NCBI GenBank assembly: GCA_019240755.1
Contig: JAFAXS010000045.1
Location: 1-64,000, forward strand
Direction: 5' to 3'
DNA length: 64,000 nucleotides
Source: Vulcanimicrobiota bacterium
Lineage (GTDB): Bacteria; Vulcanimicrobiota; Vulcanimicrobiia; Vulcanimicrobiales; Vulcanimicrobiaceae
The position numbers were made by a program, and so were the translations under genes. Position 1 is the first letter of the stretch; the number at the start of each line of letters is the position of its first letter. The notes under the pieces were generated by a model. That model was not told the DNA's origin and ran no database searches. It was given only the letters and a program-made list of their open reading frames with translations. Shown here piece after piece: positions 13,787 to 23,109 of the stretch.

Positions 13787-15171
13787 GCGTCGCCATCGAC
13801 CTCGCCAACCTGGTGGCGATCGCGCTCTTCATCTACGGCCTTCATGAGCTCAACTCGCCGGCGACGGCACGGCGTGGGAATCGCTTGGCGATGGCCGGCA
13901 TGGCGATCGCGCTCGCCGGCATCCTGATCCAAGGTCACGGCGCCGGCTGGCCTGCGATTGCCCTCGGTATCGCGATCGGCGGCATCGTCGGGATCTACGC
14001 GGCCGTCAAAGTGAAGATGACGGCGATGCCGCAGATGGTCGCGCTCTACAACGGCGCGGGCGGTGGCGCGGCTGCGCTGATCTCGACGGTCGAGCACTAC
14101 GTCGCACACGGCAGCGCCATGAACGACGTGATCGCCGTATCGCTCGTGCTCTCGGCGATCATCGGAGCGGTGAGTTTTGCGGGCTCCATTATCGCATTTC
14201 TGAAGCTCCAAGAGGTGATGACCGGACGCCCGGTCACGTATCCGGGGCAACAGGTCGTCAACGGCGCCGTCTTGTTCTGCATTCTGGGGCTCGCGGTATG
14301 GTTCGTCGTCACGCTGGGGGCGTTACCCGCGTGGGGGTACGCGGCCTTGCTGCTCGGAGCGCTCGTGCTCGGCGTGCTCTTCGTGTTGCCGATCGGCGGC
14401 GCCGACATGCCTGTCGTGATCTCGTTGCTGAACTCGTTCACCGGCGTCGCGGTGGCGATAACTGGTTTTGAAATTGATTCGACGCTGTTGATCATTTGCG
14501 GCGCGCTGGTCGGCGCCAGCGGTACGATCCTCACCGTCGCGATGAGCCGCGCGATGAATCGCCCGTTAACCAACGTTCTCTTCGGCGCGTTCGGCGCACA
14601 GGGCGGACTCGAGGTTGCGGCCGCGGGCGGCGGTCCGCAGCAAGTTCGCAGCACGAGTGCCGACGACGTCGCCGTGATGCTCGCCTACGCCAACAAGGTC
14701 ATCGTCGTGCCGGGCTACGGCATGGCCGTCGCACAGGCCCAGCATAGCGTCAAGGCCCTGGCGGACCAGCTCGAAAAGCGCGGCGTCAAAGTGTTATACG
14801 CGATTCATCCGGTGGCGGGACGCATGCCCGGTCACATGAACGTGCTGCTCGCCGAGGCAAACGTTCCCTACAACCAGCTGCTCGACATGGAGGATGCCAA
14901 TCCCGAGTTTCCGACGGCCGACGTCGCGCTCGTGATCGGCGCGAACGACGTAACCAATCCCGCCGCGCGCAACGTGCCGAGCTCGCCGATCTACGGCATG
15001 CCGATCCTGGACGTGGATAAGGCGGCGAACGTCGTCGTGCTCAAACGCTCGATGCGCTCGGGCTTCGCGGGCATCGAGAATCCGCTCTACGAGATGCCGA
15101 ACGCCTCGATGCTCTTCGGCGACGCCAAGGCGTCGGTCGACGCGCTAACCGCGGCGGTCAAAGCGTTGTAG
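13783..15171 (+). CDS. pntB: NAD(P) transhydrogenase, beta subunit
   Basis: This 462-residue protein carries the remaining membrane helices of domain II (about residues 1-265) and the cytoplasmic NADP-binding domain III (about 285-462). Diagnostic pieces are MPQMVALYNGAGGGAAAL, NSFTGVAVAITGFEID, the NADP loop GYGMAVAQAQH, HPVAGRMPGHMNVLLAEA and VIGANDVTNPAA. GTG 13783 lies in the pntAB stop. The enzyme supplies NADPH for biosynthesis and oxidative stress defence. It converges on the RND pump gene with only 16 bases between stops, and I see no terminator there. Confidence 0.96.
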   Translation: MSVAIDLANLVAIALFIYGLHELNSPATARRGNRLAMAGMAIALAGILIQGHGAGWPAIALGIAIGGIVGIYAAVKVKMTAMPQMVALYNGAGGGAAALISTVEHYVAHGSAMNDVIAVSLVLSAIIGAVSFAGSIIAFLKLQEVMTGRPVTYPGQQVVNGAVLFCILGLAVWFVVTLGALPAWGYAALLLGALVLGVLFVLPIGGADMPVVISLLNSFTGVAVAITGFEIDSTLLIICGALVGASGTILTVAMSRAMNRPLTNVLFGAFGAQGGLEVAAAGGGPQQVRSTSADDVAVMLAYANKVIVVPGYGMAVAQAQHSVKALADQLEKRGVKVLYAIHPVAGRMPGHMNVLLAEANVPYNQLLDMEDANPEFPTADVALVIGANDVTNPAARNVPSSPIYGMPILDVDKAANVVVLKRSMRSGFAGIENPLYEMPNASMLFGDAKASVDALTAAVKAL

Positions 15172-15187
15172 TCATTCCTCTAAGCCG

Positions 15188-18100
15188 TCAAACCGTCGTG
15201 GCGCCCGATAGCGGAGATGGCGGCGGGATCGGCGCCGACGGCAGATCGTCGGGCGAAGGCGTGGGCGGTTTGCGTTTCCTGCGTTCCGTCACTTCGATGA
15301 CGACGACGTAGAGCACCGGTACGATTGCTAAGTTCATCACCGACGAGATCAGCATTCCGCCCAAGACGGCGGTGCCCAACGAGATGCGCGATTGCGCGCC
15401 GTCGCCGTGCGCGAACGCCAGCGGGATGATGCCGAGCATGAACGCGATCGAGGTCATCAAGATCGGCCGCAGGCGCGTGGCCGCCGCGTGCGCGACCGCG
15501 TTGATCGCATCGAGTCCCTGCTCGCGCAGCTGGTTCGCGAACTCGACTATCAGAATCGCGTTCTTGGCCGCCAGGCCGATCAGCATCACGTAGCCGATCT
15601 GCGCGTAGATGTCGGACGAGGTCGTCGGAATCAGCACGAGATGACCGGCGAGCGCCGACTGCACGAGTATGCCGATCAGTTCGCAGAGGCGGCGGATGTA
15701 GATCGCGCCGACCGCGCCGAGTAATGCGAGCGGTACGGCGAGCATGATGACGAACGGCGTCGCGAGGCTCTCGTACTGTGCGACGAGCACGAGGAAGACG
15801 AAGAGCAGCCCCATCGCAAAGACCGCGATCGTCTGCGGTCCGCTCTGCACCTGCTGCCGCGCGATGCCGCTCCACTCGAAGCCCATGCCCTTGGGCAGGT
15901 TCTTGACCGCAATCCGCGCGATCGCGTTCAGCGCGTCTCCCGAGCTTGCGCGCGTCCCCGGCGACCCGTCGATCTCGTAAGCGTTATACTCATTGAAGCG
16001 CATGATCGCGACGTTGTTCTGCACGATCTTCGTATCGAGGAACTGGCTGACCGGCATCATCGCTCCGGCCTGATTGGCGACGTAGATGCGTGACAGATCC
16101 ACCGGCGAGGTTCGCTGCCGGCTATTCGCCTGCACGATGACCTGATACGACCGCGTGCCGTAATCGAAGAAGTTGACGAACGTGGAGCCCGTCGTCGCGT
16201 TGATCGTGTCGAAGAACGCCTGCGGCGTGACGCCGAACGCCAGCGCCTTCGACCGATTGAACGTCGTCACCAAGTACGGGCCGACCAACGTCGTCGGGAC
16301 TCGCACCTGCGACAGGGACGGATCGCTCTTCGCCTCCGCCAAGATCGCGTTGCCGACCCGGTTCAGCGTGGGAAGGCCGAGGTTATTGATGTCTTCGATT
16401 TCGATCGCGAAACCGCCGGTGGCGCCCAGACCCGGAATCGCCGGCGGATTGGCAGGCAGTGCGGTCACACCCGGCATCTTTAGAAACTGCTGATACAATC
16501 CGTACTGCAGATTGAGGGCGCTGTTCTTGACGCCGTGCCGCTCGGAGAGCGGCTTAAGCACGACGAACATCGTCGCCTGATTGGAGCCGTTGTTGGCGAA
16601 GCCGAAGCCGATGCCGGACGTTACGGCCTCGACCTGCGGCATCTTCGTCATCAACGCTTCGATCTTCTTGACCACCGCCGTCGTCTGGTCGATGGACGAC
16701 TGGACCGGAAGCGTCACCAAGACGTACAGCAGACTCTGATCTTCGTTGGGCAGAAAGCCTTGGGGGGTGATCTTGAACATCACTCCGAGCAGCACGATCC
16801 CGGCGACGAAGATCACGATCATCACGCGCTGTCGCGCGATGAGGCGCGGCACGACGCCTTGGTACCAGTTCGTCAGCGAGTGCAGGCGCAGGTTGAACCA
16901 CAGCATGAAACGGTTGTGAGTCGGTTCGGCGCCGTGGACCCAGCGATAGGTCAGAACCGGCGCCAACGTCATCGCGGTGAAGAGCGAGATCCCGATCGAG
17001 GCGGCCATCGTCAGGGCGAACTGCTGGAAGAGCAGTCCCGTCGTTCCCGGCAAGAACGCGACCGGAATGAAGACCGACATCAAGACGAGCGACGTCGCCA
17101 CGACCGCGCCTCCGATCTCGCGCATGGCCCGGGCGGTGGCGGCGAACGCATTGGTCTTGTCGTCGACGATGTGGCGAACGATGTTCTCCAAGACCACGAT
17201 CGCGTCGTCGACCACCAAACCGGTCGCCAGCGTTATCCCGAAGAGCGTGAGGGTGTTGATCGAAAACCCAAGCAGTCTCATCGCCGCGAACGTCCCGATC
17301 AGCGACACGGGAATCGTGATGGCGGGAATCAGCGTGCTGTGCCAGCTCTGCAGGAAGATGAAGATGACCAGCACGACCAGCAAGATCGCGATCAGCAGCG
17401 TGACGAGCACTTCCTTGACCGACGCCCGCACGAAGTCCGACGTATCGAACGCGATTCTGTAACTGATGCCCGCCGGCATGTGCTGCGCGATGCGCGCCAT
17501 AGTCGCGCGCACGTTCTTGGAGATTTGCAACGAATTTGCCGTCGGCTGCCCCAGGATCGCAAGCACGACGGCCGTTTGTCCGTTATAACGCGCGGAGGTC
17601 ACGTAGTTTTGGGCGCCGAGCTCCACCTGCGCGACGTCGCCGAGCCGCAGGTAACCGCCGTTCGGTTGCACGGCAACGACGATCTGCTTGAACTCCTCTG
17701 GGCTCTGCAGACGTCCGTTGATTTGAATCGGGATCTGAAACGCTTGCGCCCCCGTCGTCGGCGGCTGGCCGATCGCGCCGGCCGCGACGTCCGCGTTGTT
17801 CTGTTTGATCGCATTGATGACCGTATCGAGCGAGATGTTATTGCCCTGAAGCTTGTGCGGATCGACCCAGATTCGCATGCCGTAGGTACGGTCGCCGAGC
17901 ACGTTGACTTGTCCGACGCCGGGAACGCGCTTGAGCTCCTCGATCACGTTGAGGTCGGCGTAGTTGCTGACCGCGACGTCCGAGACGGCCGAGCTGGTCG
18001 ACAGCATCGCGACCGCGATCGTGATGTTGCCCGCGCTCTTCTGTACGCTCACGCCCTGGGCTTGCACGGCGTTGGGCAGCTGCGACAGCGTCAAATCCAC

Positions 18101-18430
18101 GCCGTGCTGGACGTTCGTTTGGTCGGTCGTCGGATCGGTGCCGAGGGCAAACGTGCAGGTAATGACGCTCGTCCCGTTGGCGCTCGAATAGGACTGCATG
18201 TACTGCAGCCCGTCGGCGCCGTTGATGTTCGTCTCCAGCGGCGTGGTCACGGATCGTACCACCATCGCCGCGGTTGCGCCGGGATACTGCGCCGTTACCG
18301 TGACCGTCGGTGGGGAGATCTGGGGATACTGCGCGACCGGCAGCGCCGGAATCGTGATGAGGCCGGCTAACAACACGATGAAACTGAGCACGGCCGCAAA
18401 GAGCGGACGGCGTAAGAAAAACTCGATCAC
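15188..18430 (-). CDS. RND efflux pump, inner-membrane permease (AcrB/MexB type)
   Basis: This proton-driven exporter forms the trimeric inner-membrane part of a tripartite pump for drugs, dyes or lipids. At 1080 residues it has twelve membrane helices and two large periplasmic loops. It starts MIEFFLRRPLFAAVLSF like other HAE-1 family pumps. The proton relay Asp408-Asp409 lies in GLVVDDAIVVLEN, and the matching lysine is in GLAAKNAILIVEFA. Compared with E. coli AcrB, about 22 extra residues lie before SDIYAQIGYVMLIGL (around residues 910-935). No membrane-fusion protein or outer-membrane channel is adjacent, so partners must be encoded elsewhere. Substrate unknown. Confidence 0.95.
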   Translation of the reverse strand: MIEFFLRRPLFAAVLSFIVLLAGLITIPALPVAQYPQISPPTVTVTAQYPGATAAMVVRSVTTPLETNINGADGLQYMQSYSSANGTSVITCTFALGTDPTTDQTNVQHGVDLTLSQLPNAVQAQGVSVQKSAGNITIAVAMLSTSSAVSDVAVSNYADLNVIEELKRVPGVGQVNVLGDRTYGMRIWVDPHKLQGNNISLDTVINAIKQNNADVAAGAIGQPPTTGAQAFQIPIQINGRLQSPEEFKQIVVAVQPNGGYLRLGDVAQVELGAQNYVTSARYNGQTAVVLAILGQPTANSLQISKNVRATMARIAQHMPAGISYRIAFDTSDFVRASVKEVLVTLLIAILLVVLVIFIFLQSWHSTLIPAITIPVSLIGTFAAMRLLGFSINTLTLFGITLATGLVVDDAIVVLENIVRHIVDDKTNAFAATARAMREIGGAVVATSLVLMSVFIPVAFLPGTTGLLFQQFALTMAASIGISLFTAMTLAPVLTYRWVHGAEPTHNRFMLWFNLRLHSLTNWYQGVVPRLIARQRVMIVIFVAGIVLLGVMFKITPQGFLPNEDQSLLYVLVTLPVQSSIDQTTAVVKKIEALMTKMPQVEAVTSGIGFGFANNGSNQATMFVVLKPLSERHGVKNSALNLQYGLYQQFLKMPGVTALPANPPAIPGLGATGGFAIEIEDINNLGLPTLNRVGNAILAEAKSDPSLSQVRVPTTLVGPYLVTTFNRSKALAFGVTPQAFFDTINATTGSTFVNFFDYGTRSYQVIVQANSRQRTSPVDLSRIYVANQAGAMMPVSQFLDTKIVQNNVAIMRFNEYNAYEIDGSPGTRASSGDALNAIARIAVKNLPKGMGFEWSGIARQQVQSGPQTIAVFAMGLLFVFLVLVAQYESLATPFVIMLAVPLALLGAVGAIYIRRLCELIGILVQSALAGHLVLIPTTSSDIYAQIGYVMLIGLAAKNAILIVEFANQLREQGLDAINAVAHAAATRLRPILMTSIAFMLGIIPLAFAHGDGAQSRISLGTAVLGGMLISSVMNLAIVPVLYVVVIEVTERRKRKPPTPSPDDLPSAPIPPPSPLSGATTV

Positions 18431-18501
18431 GGCGCGGCTTTCACCACTGTTGCGCCCACGTTGCGCTCAAGGCTTCTCATGGAGCGACGAAAACTCCCGG
18501 C

Positions 18502-20166
18502 TTACGGCTCTGCGCCGGCGGTTCGCAGCCGCCATTGGAATGCGTTCCAGGTCGGCAAGAATGGATTCGGAGCGAAGCCCTTCAATTGCGACTGGTACGC
18601 GTAGACGTAGTGCGCGTTGAAGAGAAAGACGATCGGCACTTCATCGGCGACGATCTTGCCGATCTCGCCGTAGAACCGCCTGCGGGCCGCTCTGTCGTTG
18701 GTCGAGAGCGCCGCCCGTTCCAGCCGGTCGATCCGCGGGTCGCACCAGCGCATGTAGTTCGACGCGGCGCCGCAGCCGAGAACCGATGAATCGTCGGGAT
18801 CCGCGCCCATCGTCCAAGGGACGTACGCGAGATCGAAGTTGCCGGCCGCCAGCACACCGGTACGGGGCAGAAAGAGCTGACCGTTGCTCACGGCCTTGAT
18901 CCCTACGTCGATCCCTCGTTGGCGAAGCTCCGCTTGAACCGTTGCGGCAACCCGAACCCCGGTGACCGATTCCGGAAACTGCACGTAAACGAGGCGTAGC
19001 ACCGTCGCGCCGCGATGCCGGAGACCGCCGGCGTCGCGCCTCCAGCCGGCCGCGTCGAGCAGCTTGTCGGCGGCGACGGGATCGTACGACGGCTCGTGAA
19101 TCGATCGATCGTAGGCCCAGGAAAAACGCGGCTGGATCATGTCGGTGACGGGATACAAGCCCAACGTTATCTTCTGCGAGATTGTCGCGCGGTCGATCGA
19201 CATCGCGAGTGCGCGGCGCACGCGCACGTCGTCGAGCGGGGCGTGTGACGTGTTCAACGCCAATCCTGCGACGACGGCCGTCGGAACGTTGCGAAACCGG
19301 ATCGCCGGAGATCGGCGGGCGATTCGAATCTGCGCCGGTGCGACCAGATTCCAATCGAGCTCGCCCGTCTGCAGCAACAGCAGGTTCGTCGACGGATCGG
19401 GAATCGTGCGAATCACGAGCGCGTCCGGCTGCGGTCTTCCTCGCCAGTAGCGCGGATTCGCGTCGTAGCGCAGGCCTTCGCCGCGCTTCCACGACACGAA
19501 GCGATAGGGTCCGTCTCCCACAGTCGGCGCCGCGTTAAACGGAGCCTGATTCAATGACGTCGCAGCGGCGAAGACGTGAGCCGGCAACACGAACTGCGGC
19601 GTAGCACCGTAGGAAAAGTACGTCATTACGGCGGGCGCCCACGGGCGTTTCAAATGCACGACAAATCGATAGGGCCCATCGGCCACGGCGCGATCGATTA
19701 AGTCGTAGCCTTCGTGCGAGCGTACCGCGTTGCGCGGGTCGAGAATAGCGCGCAGCGTAAAGAGCACGTCGGCCGACGTCACCCGCGCGCCGTCGCTCCA
19801 CTCCACCCCCTGCCGCAACCGATATCGAATCGTTCGTCCGTCCGCCGAGAGACCGCCGTTCGAAACGCTCGGGATGACGGCCAGCAACGCCGGGCGGGGC
19901 CGGCCATGTTCGTCCAGATCGACGAAGGGCTCGAAGGCCAGGCGCGCCAGTTGCTGCTCGACCGACGACGCATCGGGCACCGCCAGGAGCGGATTGAGGG
20001 TGCGGGGATCGGCGGCGACGGCAAACCGTACCGCCTTACCTTGCGCTAGGTCGCTTTTTGGCACAGCGCAACCGCCGAGCGCGATACCGGCGAGCAACAG
20101 GCGCTGCAGGGTTGCGCCGAATGGATTAGTGGTGTTATGCTGGGGCAGCCGAAGATTTTTCGGCAT
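18502..20166 (-). CDS. ABC transporter substrate-binding lipoprotein, peptide/oligopeptide type (SBP_bac_5)
   Basis: This 554-residue extracytoplasmic binding protein of the DppA/OppA class captures di- or oligopeptides or similar solutes. The start at 20166 (MPKNLRLPQ) is fixed by an excellent GGAGG site four bases upstream; earlier codons give serine/arginine-rich shadow sequence. A lipobox LGGC places the acylated cysteine at residue 33. Family segments include AADPRTLNPLL, the signature around RYRLRQGVEWSDGARVTSADVLFTL, and DVRVRRALAMSIDRATI. No permease or ATPase gene is next to it. It diverges from the Lrp-type regulator with only 19 bases between start codons and is therefore a likely target of that regulator. 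Confidence 0.93.
   Translation of the reverse strand: MPKNLRLPQHNTTNPFGATLQRLLLAGIALGGCAVPKSDLAQGKAVRFAVAADPRTLNPLLAVPDASSVEQQLARLAFEPFVDLDEHGRPRPALLAVIPSVSNGGLSADGRTIRYRLRQGVEWSDGARVTSADVLFTLRAILDPRNAVRSHEGYDLIDRAVADGPYRFVVHLKRPWAPAVMTYFSYGATPQFVLPAHVFAAATSLNQAPFNAAPTVGDGPYRFVSWKRGEGLRYDANPRYWRGRPQPDALVIRTIPDPSTNLLLLQTGELDWNLVAPAQIRIARRSPAIRFRNVPTAVVAGLALNTSHAPLDDVRVRRALAMSIDRATISQKITLGLYPVTDMIQPRFSWAYDRSIHEPSYDPVAADKLLDAAGWRRDAGGLRHRGATVLRLVYVQFPESVTGVRVAATVQAELRQRGIDVGIKAVSNGQLFLPRTGVLAAGNFDLAYVPWTMGADPDDSSVLGCGAASNYMRWCDPRIDRLERAALSTNDRAARRRFYGEIGKIVADEVPIVFLFNAHYVYAYQSQLKGFAPNPFLPTWNAFQWRLRTAGAEP
20112..20164 (+). promoter_or_regulatory. Putative lrp promoter and inverted repeat in the divergent start region
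   Basis: TTGCGC (20112-20117) and TATGCT (20136-20141) with an 18-base spacer resemble a sigma-70 promoter reading toward the regulator. A 6-bp inverted repeat, GCCGAA at 20148-20153 and TTCGGC at 20159-20164 with a 5-base loop, lies at the expected transcription start and touches the first codon of the divergent lipoprotein gene. It could be an operator for the Lrp-type protein. The boxes match consensus only in part, so this is tentative. Confidence 0.35.
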
Positions 20167-20185
20167 TTTCCTCCATTTGTCGAAT

Positions 20186-20659
20186 ATGCTGCCGGTAACT
20201 GAAGAACTTGACGAGCTAGACGTACGCCTCTTGGACGCATTGCAGCGCAACGCGCGCTCGACCTTTACGGAGCTCGGCCAGGCCGTCGGCCTGAAGGCGC
20301 CGGCGGTCCACGAGCGGGTCAAGCGTCTGGAGCAGCGAGGCTATATCCGCGCGTACTCCGCGCAGCTCGACGCGCCGCGCCTCGGCCTCAACTTGATCGC
20401 TTTCGTCAGTTGCTACACGTCTCCCGACTGCGCCTACGACCGCTTCACGCGCGCGTTGAGCGAGATGCCGGAGATCTGCGAGGTCCATTCGGTCGCGGGG
20501 GAAGAGACCTTCCTGTGTAAGGTCGTGACGCGCTCGACGCAGCATCTCGACGAGTTGCTCGCTCGCCTCAAGGCGACGCCGGGAATGGCGCGCACCCGAA
20601 CGACCGTCGTTTTGAGCATGCCGTTCGATCGCGGCGGGATCTCGGTGGACGGGCTATGA
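20186..20659 (+). CDS. Lrp/AsnC family transcriptional regulator
   Basis: This 157-residue protein has an N-terminal winged helix-turn-helix (about residues 5-65, with LDELDVRLLDALQRNARSTF, VGLKAPAVHERVKRLEQRG and YIRAYSAQLD) and a C-terminal RAM ligand-binding domain (about 70-150, VAGEETFLCKVVTRS). Lrp/AsnC proteins sense amino acids as octamers. It overlaps the diaminohexanoate dehydrogenase gene by ATGA and leads a lysine-degradation operon, so lysine or beta-lysine is a plausible effector (inference). The start ATG 20186 fits the family length; no strong ribosome site is visible, so translation may be weak or the mRNA leaderless. Confidence 0.92.
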   Translation: MLPVTEELDELDVRLLDALQRNARSTFTELGQAVGLKAPAVHERVKRLEQRGYIRAYSAQLDAPRLGLNLIAFVSCYTSPDCAYDRFTRALSEMPEICEVHSVAGEETFLCKVVTRSTQHLDELLARLKATPGMARTRTTVVLSMPFDRGGISVDGL

Positions 20660-21726
20660 GCGCGCTGCCGAAGGTTCGCCCTCATCGCTTAGGCACGCAT
20701 CGCGTGCTCGAGCCGCTCGGCGTCATGCCGCAGCAGGCGTGGCGCGTCGACAACACCCCGGTCGCGGCCGAGAATGAAATCCTCTGCGACGTGGACGTGC
20801 TCAACGTCGATTCGGCGTCGTTCAAGCAGATCGCGGACGCCTGCGACGCGGACGCCGCGCGAATCAGCGAGCACATCCTGCGGACGGTTCGCGAGCGTGG
20901 CAAACAGCACAATCCCGTGACGGGCAGCGGCGGAATGTTCGTGGGCCGCGTGCGCGAGATCGGGAAAGACCTCCGCGACCGAATCGCACTTCGCGCCGGA
21001 GATCGTATCGCGTCGCTCGTGTCGTTGAGCTTGACGCCGCTGCACGTCGAAGCGGTTCGCGAGGTCGACGTCGCAACCGGGCGCATCTGGGTGACGGCGA
21101 AAGCAATTCTGTTCGAAAGCGGTATTTGGGCGCGCCTGCCGGAGGACATCGATGAAAATGTCGCGCTCGCGGTGCTAGACGTCGCCGGCGCTCCCGCACA
21201 GGTGCCGCGGCTCTGCGCTCCCGGTCAAACGGTCGTCGTGATCGGTGCGGCCGGCAAGAGCGGCCTCTTCTCGTGCGCGCAGGCGAAGGCGTGCGTCGGC
21301 CCGAGCGGTCGCGTCGTCGGCGTCGTCCACGACGCAGCCTCGGCCGCCGCGCAACTGCTGACGCGCGCCGGTTTGGTCGACGACCTCCTCGAAGCCGATG
21401 CAACCGATGCGCTGGCTACGAGCGGCAAGGTAGAAGCCGTCGCTCCGCAGCTCGCCGACGTCACGATCAACTGCGTCAACGTGCCGGGGACGGAGCTCTG
21501 CTCGATTCTGTGCACGCGCGACGGCGGTACGATCTACTTCTTTTCGATGTCCACGTCGTTCACGGCGGCCGCGCTCGGAGCCGAGGGCATCGGCCGCGAC
21601 GTCACGATGATCATCGGAAACGGTTATGCGCGCAACCATGCCGATATCGCGCTGCAGACGCTGCGCGATCATGCCGATCTCCACGCCTATTTCAACGCGA
21701 AATACACAAAAGGAAGCACACCATGA
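20656..21726 (+). CDS. kdd: L-erythro-3,5-diaminohexanoate dehydrogenase
   Basis: Kdd catalyses NAD-dependent oxidative deamination of L-erythro-3,5-diaminohexanoate to 5-amino-3-oxohexanoate in lysine fermentation. The 356-residue protein has the family N-terminus (HRLGTHRVLEPLG, then QQAWRVDN) and the segment NPVTGSGGMFVGRV. A Rossmann nucleotide site lies at VVVIGAAGKSGLFSCAQAKA, near residue 195. It is sandwiched by ATGA overlaps between the Lrp regulator and kamA, which strongly supports the pathway assignment. The intermediate enzyme, beta-lysine 5,6-aminomutase (kamDE), and the later kce/kal genes are not in this window. Confidence 0.9.
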   Translation: MSALPKVRPHRLGTHRVLEPLGVMPQQAWRVDNTPVAAENEILCDVDVLNVDSASFKQIADACDADAARISEHILRTVRERGKQHNPVTGSGGMFVGRVREIGKDLRDRIALRAGDRIASLVSLSLTPLHVEAVREVDVATGRIWVTAKAILFESGIWARLPEDIDENVALAVLDVAGAPAQVPRLCAPGQTVVVIGAAGKSGLFSCAQAKACVGPSGRVVGVVHDAASAAAQLLTRAGLVDDLLEADATDALATSGKVEAVAPQLADVTINCVNVPGTELCSILCTRDGGTIYFFSMSTSFTAAALGAEGIGRDVTMIIGNGYARNHADIALQTLRDHADLHAYFNAKYTKGSTP

Positions 21727-23105
21727 CGACCGTAGCGGCGATCCGCCATCTCAAGCCATCCGCTGAGCCGAAGCAGTTCGAGTACAAGAACCTCAAGCAA
21801 GGCGAGTTTTGGCGCCATATTCCCGCGTACGCGGAGGTTAACGAGGCGACGTTTCTCGATCACCTGTGGCAGCAGCGTCAGTCGGTCAAGACCGCCGAAG
21901 AGTTGCTCGAGACCATTCGCGGCGTCTGCTCGCCGGAGTTCTTCCGCGACGCCGAAGCGGGCTTCCGGCAAGCGCCGATGGCAGTGCGCGTCTCGCCGTA
22001 CGCAATCTCGCTGATCGACTGGAACGACCCGGTGAACGACCCGATTCGCCGGCAATTCATTCCGCTCGCCTCGACTTCGCTGCCCGACCATCCCCGCCTG
22101 ACCCTGGACTCGTTGCACGAGCAGCAGGACTCGCCGGTGCCCGGACTCGTGCACCGCTACGTGGACAAAGCGCTGTTTCTGCCGCTCAACGTCTGTCCGG
22201 TCTACTGCCGGTTCTGCACGCGCAGCTACGCGATCGGTCCCGACACCGAAAACGTCGATAAGGTCGCCTTGGCCAAGACGCCCAAACAGTGGCAGGACGC
22301 CTTCCAGTACATTGCGGAGCGCCCGGAGCTCGAAGATATCGTCATCTCAGGCGGCGACGTGTATCAGCTGCCGCCGAAAAACATCGAGTACATCGGCAAC
22401 GCGCTGCTCGACATTCCGCACGTCCGCCGCATGCGCTTTGCCACCAAAGGCCCGGCGATCATGCCGATGAAGATCGTCACGCACGGCGAGTGGCTCGACG
22501 CGCTGACGTCGATCGTCGAACGCGGGCGCACCCTCGGCAAGGAGGTGGTGCTTCACACGCACTTCAACGCGCCCGAAGAGATTACGTGGATCACGGAGCG
22601 CGCGATGCGGATTCTCTTCGAGCGAGGAATCTTCACGCGCAATCAGTCGGTGCTGATCCGCGGCGTCAACGACAGGCGCGACAGGATGCAACTGCTCGTG
22701 AAGCGCTTGGGCCACGTCAACGTGCATCCCTACTACGTGTACATGCACGACATGGTCAAGGGCGTCGAGGAGCTGCGCACGACGATCGCTACCGCGGTCG
22801 ATACGGAGAAGTACGTGCGCGGCAGCACGGCGGGCTTCAACACGCCGACCTTCGTCTGCGACGCCCCGGGCGGCGGCGGAAAACGCGACGTGCATTCCTA
22901 CGAGCACTACGATCGCGAGAACGGCATCGCCGTCTATGCGGCGCCGAGCGTCAAACCCGGAAAAGCGTTCGTCTATTTCGATCCGATCGACAAGCTAGCG
23001 CCGGAGGCGCAGGCGCGCTGGGCCGTGCGCGAGCTTGCGGACCAAATGATTCACGAGGCGGTGCGCAAGGCCGGCGTCGGCGACGAGCAACTAGTCTTGG
23101 CCTAG
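21723..23105 (+). CDS. kamA: L-lysine 2,3-aminomutase, radical SAM and PLP enzyme
   Basis: KamA interconverts L-lysine and L-beta-lysine using a [4Fe-4S] cluster, S-adenosylmethionine and pyridoxal phosphate. The 460-residue protein carries the radical SAM motif Cys158-X3-Cys162-X2-Cys165 in CPVYCRFCTR, the glycine-rich ISGGD turn, and a PLP-binding region late in the chain (RGSTAGFNTPTFVCDAPGGGGK). The N-terminal segment (FWRHIPAYAEVNEATFLDHLWQQ) is typical of clostridial-type lysine aminomutases rather than the short EpmB form that modifies EF-P. Its position directly after kdd supports a catabolic role. It ends 4 bases before a converging gene. Confidence 0.94.
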   Translation: MTTVAAIRHLKPSAEPKQFEYKNLKQGEFWRHIPAYAEVNEATFLDHLWQQRQSVKTAEELLETIRGVCSPEFFRDAEAGFRQAPMAVRVSPYAISLIDWNDPVNDPIRRQFIPLASTSLPDHPRLTLDSLHEQQDSPVPGLVHRYVDKALFLPLNVCPVYCRFCTRSYAIGPDTENVDKVALAKTPKQWQDAFQYIAERPELEDIVISGGDVYQLPPKNIEYIGNALLDIPHVRRMRFATKGPAIMPMKIVTHGEWLDALTSIVERGRTLGKEVVLHTHFNAPEEITWITERAMRILFERGIFTRNQSVLIRGVNDRRDRMQLLVKRLGHVNVHPYYVYMHDMVKGVEELRTTIATAVDTEKYVRGSTAGFNTPTFVCDAPGGGGKRDVHSYEHYDRENGIAVYAAPSVKPGKAFVYFDPIDKLAPEAQARWAVRELADQMIHEAVRKAGVGDEQLVLA

Positions 23106-23109
23106 CGGC

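Noticed and set aside
16535-18370. 611-codon plus-strand frame antisense to the RND pump
   Set aside because: Composition is the Asp/Arg/His/Gln-rich pattern typical of antisense shadows in GC-rich genes; the opposite strand encodes an unmistakable RND pump.
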